A stretch of DNA of 64,000 nucleotides, from positions 35,301,993-35,365,992 of the forward strand of contig OU744448.1 in assembly GCA_916610825.1 (NCBI GenBank), read 5' to 3'. Positions 13,901-25,900 of the stretch are shown one piece after another (positions within the stretch are counted from its first letter, which is position 1; each line of letters starts with the position of its first letter). This stretch comes from Haliclystus octoradiatus. Taxonomy: Eukaryota; Cnidaria; Staurozoa; Stauromedusae; Haliclystidae. A program made the translations under genes and the position numbers. The notes below the pieces were generated by a model. That model was not told where the DNA came from and searched no databases. It saw only the letters and a program-made list of their open reading frames with translations.

Positions 13901-16900
13901 CTCCATTTCCCATTCTGCCTCTTTCATACTTAACATTACTTCTAACTTCTCATTCCATGTGCGTGTGACATCATCAAGTTGTTCTTGCAATTCAATGCAT
14001 GATTGTGCTTTATCTTTCAACTCTTCTTCCAGCTCCTGAACTTTGATTGCAAGACATCCTTCTGTTTCAACCTCTAAAATATCAAAAATAGAAAATAGGT
14101 CTATAATAAAAGTCTTAACTAGCCTTAGCCTAGGTAGTTACCCGTCCACCACCATGTGTGAGTGAATGTGTTAACACTATCGCCACAAGGAGGATTACAT
14201 GTAAAAGATCCTCAAAGAAAATATTTAACAACAATAATGCTACTCGTTATGTACAAAATAATTTGCTACGATAACACCCACCTTGTTGATCAAGAGCGGG
14301 AACCTTAGTCTTGAAATCTTCTAACATCTTTTTCAGACTACAGCATTCGTCTTCTGATTGAAGAAGTTCTCCTTCGAGACAAACTACTTGTTCTTTTAAT
14401 GTTTTCAAAAGATCATCCTTTTCTTGTGACGATTTGTGATCTTGTGAAGAACTGTCAGCTTCCTATGGTTGAAGCAATCAAATTTATTTTCATAATAATA
14501 ATATTACATTTTATTATCAATGATCAGTGATTGAAAGTTTAATTGAGTTGATTGGGAGACATGAACAAGTCCAAATACAATTAAATATTATAGCTTACAA
14601 CTGTCTGATCAAACATGGAATCTAATGCCGGCCTTTTGCACAGAAGGCAGATACATGAGCTGTTACTGAACTACCAGTGTCGGTTATAAATTTACGTAAG
14701 GCCTACAATTTGAAATTTGTTGTAGGGATTTGTGACGTGATAAGAGAAGCATGGTAAAAAATAAGAGTGTGGTGCATATACCTTAGACTGACTGGTATCT
14801 TAAATGCCTTCTCTGATTAATAAAATACAGGGTAACATATTTAGTGTTTGAACTCAGGACACCACTCGTCAACCGACAGAATAAAGTAATTTTGAAAGGT
14901 CAAATTACATTGAATATGACTGTTTTGATTAAGCAATTAGATGTATTCCATAGAAATTATTGTTTAGATTAATTGTTAAGGGCGTTCAATAAATAGATAA
15001 ATAAAGCATGACATCATAGTTATTGAGTTAAAAATAGAGCAATGCGCGAAGTTATATAATTCGAAAATGCACAAGTAAGCTTGATATATAAACATAAACA
15101 AATCCGTAAACACTAATAAATGCCGATGTAAACTATTTAAATTGTATACTTATAGAAAATGATGTAAATGTATATAAATGTTTTGCTGAGACCATCAAAT
15201 GTACGTAATTATAGAATATGCGTAATCATGTAGGCCTAATAAATTAGTATGAATAACATGCAGCTTCCAATCATTATTATTTCAGTATCGGAATAACGTT
15301 CAAAAGCACTTAGACTTGGACAATTATAATCAACAATACAGTAACTTGGTATTATTTCAATTGTGGGAATTATATGTAGGCCTACTATTAATGGATATAG
15401 ATTGTGTTTGTTTGAGTCTTCACTGTATTTGACTCTGCCTGTAGCCTACTTATTAGAAAACAAGAACAGTCATACGGACGAAACCAATGTGAGTGATCAG
15501 AGGCTGATTTGATAACGGTAACAACAAAAGCCATCAATCAGTAGCCTACTAAATTAATCTAGGTTATATTATTATTTCCATGCAGAAAATCTTGAATTTA
15601 TAACAATGTACTGTAATTGTACCATTAACACTCATGATGCCAGATAAAAACTGGCCTGGCTGGCAGCATAAGTGTTAACCATCGGTCCTCGTGTTACTAC
15701 TCACATAATCTTCCATAGAGGATTCTGATTTTGCGTTACTGGAAACAAATGTAAAATTGTAAAATAGGTTGGGCCTCAGACATAATTCAGTAATTAATAA
15801 GTGGATGTAGATCATACCTTGAATCAAGCGAAAAATGATTCGTTGATAGACCACGGCGTTCTTCCTCTTGGTTGAGCATACGCAGAAAGTCTGAAACAAA
15901 GAGACGTAAATAATAATAATATTTGTTATGAATGAATTAAAATAAATAAAACAACACACACTTACATGGATCACTGCCCTCTTTGATTTTAAAATCTGGC
16001 GTTTGCGGTATAGAAATACTATTATCCGCTTGATAATCGTTAACCAATGATTCTTCTTGAATATCATTGATGGATATACGTTTTGGAACAGCAAATGTCG
16101 AACTACCAGGGCACCATGTCTCGCGTCTTAACTTTCTTTCACTCTGATTTCGAAATATTATTAATAGCAAATGTTCAAGTTAAAGCCATCAATCAGGTTC
16201 ACACATAAAATATAGTTTTCCTTTGTACAACAAAGAGGCATGTACCTGTTTGCGAGGACGTGTTATGACAGGTGCAGCCGTTATAATTAAATTGTTCAGA
16301 TATTCAATCTTTTTCTGTTGCTCCGTCTAATAAGCAACAAAACAAAACAATGAAGCACAACACGGTGTCAGGATGTTATTAATGAATTAACTTAAATATA
16401 TAAAATGTGTTAATTAGTTAAATATCGGCTAAATACAAAATAAACAAACCTGTTTCAGCTCAGACTGCTCTAACAAAATCATGAACTGAATAGAACAAAA
16501 TCAAAGATTAGTTAAGTCTGATACCAACATTACTAAATGAACATTACTAAATGAACAAACAAACCGCTAAATGAACAACATTACTAAATGAACAAACAAA
16601 CCGCTGCATACAAACAGACCTGTTCCTTTTCCTTTTCAACGTCACGGGCAGCTGACACGGCTTGATCTTGCTGAAGAGAAAAAACATACCAGCGTTCATA
16701 TAATAGTGAAGAAGGTTTGTTACAAACTTCTTGAGTAGACTAACCTCTGCAATCAATCTTCTCAGATCTTTTATCTCACGTCGACATGAAATCAATTTGG
16801 CATCATCGCCGTCAAACACCTGAAAAGGGAAAAATACAATAAATATTAAAGCAAAGGAGCACGTATATAGTTGTATAATGTCTATGAGGGATGAAGAAGG

Positions 16901-19900
16901 GTAAACACATATTATCGATCAATCAGAGAAACAACATCGCACATCAATTTCAGCAGACTTGACGACAAATTAGCATTGATTCAGTGATATGCTCCTTATA
17001 ATAGATCAACTATCATATCATTTCATTACCTCGTTAATCCTGGCATGGTTTGTGATACATTTGGCACGACTTGCAAACTAAAAACAGAAGGATAGAAAAG
17101 GATAAGCAAATAGACAGGCCTAAATGTTGGACAAAAAAAGCAAGGATTGTGTGATCCTAAAGCAAATCAAAACGAAAGTTATTAATTATTTCATTTATTC
17201 ACAAATCGCCTAGCCTGCGTGTGTTGTATTATTGGTAGTGTTATTGACAAGCTACCATTATTGTTATGTACTCTATAAAAGAGGCTGGTCTTCTAGCCTC
17301 ATTCTCAGTGTAGCTATGCCAAGATGGCCAAATAGATCATCAAACTATCTTATCAATTGCCTTGTATATCTACATATATCTCTGCAATCATCATCAGTTC
17401 AGAACCCTATCAATAACACAACAGCGTGCAGACAGACTTTTTCTTGGTATAGTCCGTCTGCGCATTAGCGCCAAATTTAGCGTACTGATTGTTCTTTTCA
17501 CTGCCACTTTTTGGCAGTAAATTGTGATTGGCTAATATAAATATGAACAATTGGCCAGTATTTTAAAATAAAGGAAATTGAGTAATAACAGGAAACCACG
17601 CTATTTAATATTTCATTTAATATGAATTCAGTACAAACACTTTGTACGCGATACTCGGCGCCAATACACAGATTGACTATATGAAGGAGAAGTATGTCTG
17701 CACGCAGGCTACAAATCGCCAAACCTCAACAAAAAATCAAAAAGAAAAAAGTTGATTTTTTAGGCCACCCTGTGAAAACAGTCTATGAAAATGAGCGAGA
17801 TAAAGTTCATTTAACTGTTTAAAATATGCCCATGAACTAAGTCTTGAAGGTTCGTAAAGTCCATGAACTGTTCATGAAATTTACAATGTTTTGTAGGCGT
17901 AGATTGAATATTTTAGACACTGCTTATTTGCAATATCATACCTACATCAACACACTTTGAAACAAACAACTTGTAAGGTCATAACGTTAGGATAAATGAC
18001 ACACAAAAATGTTCCGTTCTATCTCTATCTGTTCTGGCAAAGTGTTTATTACCTTGAGGGTGCTGGCAGTTTCTTCCAAGACAAAAGACGACGCTGTGCA
18101 AATAATCGACGTTTTTGCATTCCCTCCAAGAGAATTTTGCAGAATACGAGTGATTTTCGAATCTCGATAGGGAATAAAGGCACTGAAAACAATAAAGGAT
18201 TATTTATTATAGTCAAACAGTCAACTATGACGGTCAATTGTCAAAGTGACAGTCACTTATCTCCATTGGTCATTATTTGACAATGAAATTTGAAACAAAA
18301 ATTTCGAAATAGTGTTGCTTATGTCTTATATATTGTTTTGTAATTCATGCCACTTGACACCTTCTATTGTTATAGCGTGAAAAAGGTCAACACGTCACTG
18401 TCGATGAATAAAAAAGGGAGCAAGGTCGAATGAATAATTTTATTTACAATAAAAAAGTGGTGGAAAGTTTTGAGTTTTGAGAAAAATTTTATCGTAAAAT
18501 AGAGTAGTCACAATATTTTAGCAAACGTTTTTGTGGGGATTATATCATGATTGTTTTGATTGTATTACTCATCAGAGCTGGAAGGATTTAACAATCAGTT
18601 ATGGGAAGAAAGCCTTTATTTATTTTTTATTTATTTTTATTTTATTTATCATTTTTCCACGAACCGGGTAAGCTTACAGCTTTTTTTCACCGGGGTGGTT
18701 GGTTAATTTGTTAGTATTTTGAAGCTTGTGTGCGTTTAATAGCCGGATGCCCTTCCTGACGCCAACCTGTAGTTCTTCGGACAGGGATTGAACCCGAGAC
18801 CCTGCGGGCCGTGGTCCAACACCCTAGCCACTACACCAAAGTTTTACGATGAGCAGATCACAAAACTTAGCCTACTGATTATTTTTTACCGTTTATTTGT
18901 AAATAATAATCGGACGGGTAATCCGTAAACAAAAGAAAGTTGAAAAAGAATGTAAATCCTTTGAAAATTATAATTTTTAGGCATTCAATCACACCAGCTT
19001 TGAATTATTTATTTAATTTATATTGATTTTAATTTAATTGTAAAGAACATCATAATAAATAATAAAATAAATAGATTACTACAAAACTTAACAAAACATC
19101 ATAAACAAAAATTAAACACTTATTACTTTCAAACAACAGCCATGAAACAGGATATATCACTTAAAAAATTTATATTCCAAGTCCTCAACGAAAGAAGGTT
19201 TTCTTAAATGTTAGTCGCTGAACAAAATCCAACAACAATAGAGCAATATAAGAATAATAATCCACAAGTCTAACGACGAAACAAAGTGATTAAAAAGATA
19301 TATGAACACTTCCGCAAGTCTAACGACGAAACAAAATGATTAAATATATATATGAACATTTCCACAAGTCTAGCAACGAAACAAAATGGTTAAAAAGATA
19401 TATGAACATTTCCACAAGTTTAACGACGAAACAAAATGATTAAATAGATATATGAACACTTCCACAAGTCTAACGACGAAACAAAATGATTAAAAAGATA
19501 TATGAACATTTCCACAAGTCTAGCAACGAAACAAAATGGTTAAAAAGATATATGAACATTTCCACAAGTTTAACGACGAAACAAAATGATTAAATAGATA
19601 TATGAACACTTCCACAAGTCTAACGACGAAACAAAATGATTAAAAAGATATATGAACATTTCCACAAGTCTAACGACGAAACAAAATGATTAAAAAGATA
19701 TATGAACACTTCCACAAGTCTAACGACGAAACAAAATGATTAAAAAGATATATGAACACGTCCACAAGTCTAACGACGAAACAAAATGATTAAAAAGATA
19801 TATGAACATTTCCACAAGTCTAACGACGAAACAAAATGATTAAATAGATATATGAACACTTCCACAAGTCTAACGACGAAACAAAATGATTAAAAAGATA

Positions 19901-22900
19901 TATGAACATTTCCACAAGTCTAGCAACGAAACAAAATGGTTAAAAAGATATATGAACATTTCTGTTTAATTTTTCTGGCAAAAGTGGTTATGAAAATTAC
20001 GAGTTTTCAACGATCGTTTGCTTCAGAAAGTATTCATTCATTTCATGAGTAAAAAATGCTTGTGTGCTCTTCTCATCAACTCAACTTTTTGAACTTTTTT
20101 ACATTCAAACAATAGAAATGTCAAGTGTCAAGCTATATTTTGAAACATCTTTCCGCTCGTAATTTTCTAATCAAAACAATAACAAAACAATAACCACTTG
20201 GCGGTTGCTCTGAAAGGGTTATACTTAATAATCGACCAGTTACCGCTTAAGTTGCTTGATGAATTACCGTAAAAGCAAGCAGGTAAATCGGCAAAAACCA
20301 ATTACTTCCAGATTAATTGGACCATCTCAAGAAAATTTACCGATTTACTGTAGGCTACTTAAATTTCCATTTAATATTTTATTCAAAACTAACTGTTTAG
20401 GATATCAGCGTAAAATATATACAATGTTTAATTTAAACCTATAATTTTATGACTGCACATATCTGCGATCTGCGTGTTGTCATCTTTACATGATCAAACT
20501 TTAATATATAGACTACTTACTTATTCCCATCTGTTGATAATTTTGAAATTACAGATCCTAGAGTAAGAAGACTCTTGTTTATAAATCCACTTTCCTTTAG
20601 CCTTGTCCCTGAGTAACAAACCAACAAATCAATGAGATCTTTGAATCACGCAATAACTAACTTACGTGTCAAACATTAAAAATTATAAATTAAAACCTTT
20701 GGCACCAGTCTGTCCAGCTCTCTCAGAACCAGCAAGATCAACTAAATTCTAAATATAACATAAATATAAATATAATGTGCAACCTAAATTAACAGTGATC
20801 ACATTGAGATGGATCAGTCGTAAATGATGTCAGTCTCAGTTTAGACTACCATTGTACAGTTACTACGACAACAGAGTTGCTTACCAGGCGAGCAACATTG
20901 ACACCCTCGTCGTCATTCAATAATTCTTGATGACCAGAATCATTCAACACTCTTCTCTTGCTTTCGATGATCTAGAATTATCAAACGAATTGGCAACTCG
21001 AAATGTATGAGAAAAGCATAATTGAGTATTTAACAAGATACGAGAACAAAAGCATACCATTGTGAAGATGGCATGTGATCGACTGCTTCTTCCGTTCATT
21101 TTAGTCTCACCATAATGCCTTCCCTCTGAAAATGAACAAATGTTTAAAATGTTTGCTCAAGGCACAATCCATTTTCTCATTTGACTTGCTCTAAAAACAA
21201 GTTGTCCAAAATTGGAAGTCAATCTGACATTGAGAAATGGTCTCTTGAAGCCCCTCTAAATTGATATATTGGTTAATTGATAGCCTATATGGGGAAAACG
21301 CTAAGATTTTTCACACAGGAATAACCTATCTTTGCGATAGATATTTTACAAAATTAAATAGAGGGATATAAAGCTGACGACGTGAATAATTTCAATTGAT
21401 TATTTATAACGTTCAAGAATCTTAATAATTCCAAATATATTAAACGCTTACAACGATGCATTGACGATTGAGGTTTCCGCTGTGAAAATCGTTTTGCCGA
21501 CAAGTATATGGTTCCAATTATGTCAATGTCAAATTTATCAATTGACACATAAACAAAGGTGAGAAAGTTTTTCAATCTAGGCCATCATAAAAACACTGCA
21601 GTCCGCTTAACCACATTTGCGAGTCTGTAATAACTACTTCACTGTTACGCTAGTCTCATTGACAATCTGTACAAGTTAAAGACTTACTTTCGCCGCGTTC
21701 AATGACAGCTAATGCCATCTGAGGGTCGGTGATGTGAACTTCAACCAGATTCTCAACATAAATATCATTATGGATGTTATTCCTTATTTTTAAGTTGGTA
21801 TTTGCTGGATTCAGAAGGTCGGTTATTTCCTAGAATAGAATTAAGTAACGTTACAGCTCTAGGGATGCACCAAAATTAAGGCTAGGGATGCACCAAAATT
21901 AAGTAACGATACAGCTAGGGATGCACCAAAATTAAGTAACGTTACAGCTAGGGATGCACCGAAATTAAGTAACGTTACAGCTAGGGATACACCAAAATTA
22001 AGTAACGTTACAGCTAGGGATGCACCGAAATTAAGTAACGTTATAGCTAGGGATGCACCAAAATTAAAGCTAGGGATGCACCGAAATTAAGTAACGTTAC
22101 AGCTAATTTGGATGCACCGAAATTAAGTAGGCCTAACGTTAGGGGAGACCGGGGAGACTTGGACCTAGGGAGACATGGGACAAGAGCGTTCCTGATTACC
22201 CATGTAAATTATCTTCTAATATGTTGTATATGACTTCATTTCATGTTATTTCCCTAAATTTCAAAAAGCAACAATAACTAATTGTCAAGAAATTTTAGTG
22301 TACTAGCTTTTGACGACCGTCATACGTTTTGCAGTTCCTCTTTTGATTCAATTAATTTTAGAATAAGTGTTTAATTGCCATTTTGAATGGTGCCATTGCA
22401 ATGGATAAACTTTGATGAATATTTTGATATAAAATGTTTGAATACATTCCTGTTGATGAGGAGTGCCACCTCATTTTTTTGCTGGGAAGTGAAACGGGGA
22501 GACATGGGACAGCGCGTTTTAGCATCAACGACAAATGGGAAACTAATCGCATTTGATGGAGATAGAGTTTGTTTTCATTTATATGCGCTGTATTCGACTT
22601 TTTTACTTTGTGGGGATAAAGTTGCTAAATCAATTACAATTAGATTGATGACAGGTGCGTCAAAACTAATTTTCTTTATTGATGATAAATTTATTTCTTG
22701 CTGGCTCAATTTTGATCAAATGAACTCCCTAAATCAAAGCAACAGCTGTAGTGTCTGGTACTGGAAAGTTAATTTGTCAGTTATTTAATGACATTTTCAT
22801 AAAATATGCATGATCCATGTCACCCCACCGTGTCCCAAGTCTCCCCACTAAAATGGTCGGTCTTCCGCACTAAATCTTTGAAAAATTGCTACATTTATGT

Positions 22901-25900
22901 AATTGATATTCTTACCCTTTTGAATTGAGCATGTTGGCTAATAAATGACATAAAAATTGTGACTTTTACACAACCACAATAATTTTAATAATTAAAAATG
23001 TGAAAACTGGTCCAAGTCTCCCCGGTCTCCCCTACAGCTAATTTGGATGCACCGAAGTTAAGTAACGTTACAGCTAGGGATGCAACAAAATTAAGTAACG
23101 TTACAGCTAGGGATGCACCGAAATTAAGTATTGTTACAGCTAGGGATGCACCAAAATTAAGTAACGTTACAGCTAGGGATGCACCGAAATTAAGTAACGT
23201 TACACCTAGGGATGCACCAAAATTATGTAACGTTACAGCTAGGGATGCACCGAAATGCCGGCAAAATTTGACCTTCAGTTTCGGCCATTTATTACAGACA
23301 CATGAAATGTAGCAAATAATCATATTTGATAACATAAATCAAAATAATAATTGATTTCATTCTGTTCCAATGCATCATAAAGCCTTTACTGTCTTTAATA
23401 AGCCTTGAAATGGAATCCTACAAAGTTTTCCGCCGATCGCAGCCATTTTATTGTTTTGTCCCATTTTCAATCAAGCCTTGCTTTCAGATAATTATCAGAC
23501 CATGTGCGCAAATCTGGTTCAAACCAGAAGGAAGAGGAAGAAATAGTTGTATTCAAGTTTATTTAATCAAAAGAAAAATCATTTGCATTCTTTTCTTTGA
23601 CAGAGAAGAAATATGCTTGCATGAAAAACACTTTTGGAAGGAAAAATTGGAGTCTTACCTCGTTATAGATTTCAATGTATGATGCTCGCAATAAAAATTC
23701 TCTGTCTGGGTGCTGCAAAATAAATAATACAGATAGTTTTCAACAGATAGTTGATTACCTAATATGCTTGAAATGAAAAGAATGCCACTTTGAGTAAAAG
23801 TTGAGCTGATCAATAATTCTGATAATTAAATACCTCATTGATGAAGTTGAAGACGTCGTACATCGATCGTGGAATAACACCAGGTTGCTTGCTATTGCCA
23901 ATCATAGTGTGCGTCTTGCCAGTACCAGTTTGACCATACGCAAAAATTGTTCCGTTGAACCCTTCCATGGCTTGCAGAATTATTGGTCGTCCAAACTCAG
24001 TGTACACTACCCCCGTGTCATCACCAGGAGAAAATACACGATCTGAGGATTAAAAAGGACATCTGGGTTAAACAGACGATTGGAAAAAATCTCGCTTTAG
24101 ACATTTCTAGAACGTAGCCAGAGAAACATAAATTTATGCAACACAATTACATCTGACATCAGGAATATCCTGATTATTTTTAATGTGCTCCAATGGGATT
24201 AGGAAAATGATAATAATTAGAGTTTACAAGAGTACAGTCAATATCACATAATATGTTATCGTTGGGACCATGAAGAAAATAAAGCATTATACGATTAACA
24301 TAAGACACGATTTATAGAGGGTAAACAAACAAAAAAAGTCGAGAAAATTTCGTTTTAGAGATGTTTCCTACTTCAAATCGATCGAAAAGGATGCTGTAAT
24401 GACCATGCAGCTCATTATATATTATTATTTCTAGTTCCCAAATGTAATTCTTACTTATTGATAGATCTCACATGAAACTTTTATATTTAAAACAGATTAT
24501 CATTTAGTCAAAGTAACTGTGTTGATTGATATTTTGATTTTATTAATAAGCTATGTCAATAAATCTGGCTGCAGTTAGAATGTTTCTCTACTTGAGAACT
24601 TCGGTCAAATTTGCTATGAATTGAAATTTTGTAAAAAGTCCCAAACTTTTATGAAAAAAATGTGAGTTCCCCAAAGGAAAATTGTTTTGTCAAACTCTGC
24701 TTATCCGCTTCTCATAACCAAGTAGCCCATTGACCAGTAAATAGATAAATAAATGATAAATAGATGATAAATAAATATCTCCAATTTCCAAAATTGTTTA
24801 TGCTGCATGCACATGTGAGCACTATGAATTTTTAAAAAAGAATTTGGAATAAAAATCATTTGCATAAATGACTTACCACAAACCACTAATAAAGAGAAAT
24901 ATTTCAAAACAAATATTACGGGATCTAGTACAGTGAAACCTGTATATAACGGCCAGCTACAAGAGGTTGATAAATTGACCATTATAGACAGGTGGCCTTT
25001 AAATAGAAAATACTATTTTAGACGTTGCAAGAGTGACCACTGTAGACAGGTGGCCTCTGTATAGAGGTGACCGTTATAGCAGGTTTGACTGTAGTAAGAT
25101 CCTGATTAGCCATTGCGATACCCTTGGATGAAGTCTGAATTAATAAAATCTTACCAAAAGTGAATGAGCTAGACACCCTATCTTTTGTCGTTGTGTTTGT
25201 ATATATTGTATCTGGCGTCCAACACCATTCGTTATGATCCTTGTCACTATAATATACAAACAATCAATATAAGCAGTACAGACTTAGTAAGATGTGATCT
25301 CAATTGATAGCCCTTTGATTTAATTGGTTATGGACACTGTAAGGACCTCCCCCTTACATAATGAGAGTGACATGAGAGAATTATCAGACGGAGGGCTCTA
25401 TTATATACTGAAGGCGTTGTCATTAAAAATAACGAGTTTGATAATTGCTCTATTATTTACCACATTAATTATGCAAGGAAACTAATTAAACATTTTTAAA
25501 TGTAGCAAAACTTATTTGAAAGTTCGTCTTTCATATCTGCTTCATTTTTTTTCCGACAAGTTATAAAGCTATTGATTATACGCCGCAATAGATTGTTTAG
25601 TTGTCTGTAAATTAAATTGTGGTTTTTGAATTCCTTTCTTTAGGACTACAAATTCTCTACATCTACTTCAGATAAAGTAAGAAATCTTTCATGTATCAGA
25701 TTCAGCTATTTTCATATTAGTAGCAAACCAAAAAATAATAAACAAATGTCCATGTCAGGAAAATAATGCATTCTATTAGTTAAGAACATAATGCAGATCG
25801 AAATTTCTATTAATAGGGATGAAGGTTATACAAGACCCAATCTCATTTTCTCTCAGCGAGATTTGGCCTAATGCCCCTTTGATGGTAGTTTTTGAGTTTA

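Larger units (their letters stand above)
18183..20520. other. Large kinesin motor intron holding a SINE and a minisatellite
   Basis: The intron between motor exons 20521-20608 and 18053-18182. Contents that I recognise are the tRNA-type SINE at 18611-18842 and the 50 bp minisatellite at 19262-19965. The remainder is AT-rich and shows no extra exon; exon phases on either side match directly. Confidence 0.6.

Noticed and set aside
22387..22788. 133-codon open frame inside the 891 bp element
   Set aside because: No DDE/DDD motif, helix-turn-helix or similarity to transposases that I know; composition looks random.
22985..23335. Open 11-residue repeat proteins on both strands of the 33 bp minisatellite
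   Set aside because: Period of 33 bp keeps frames open on both strands; the array is intronic and split by a transposon.
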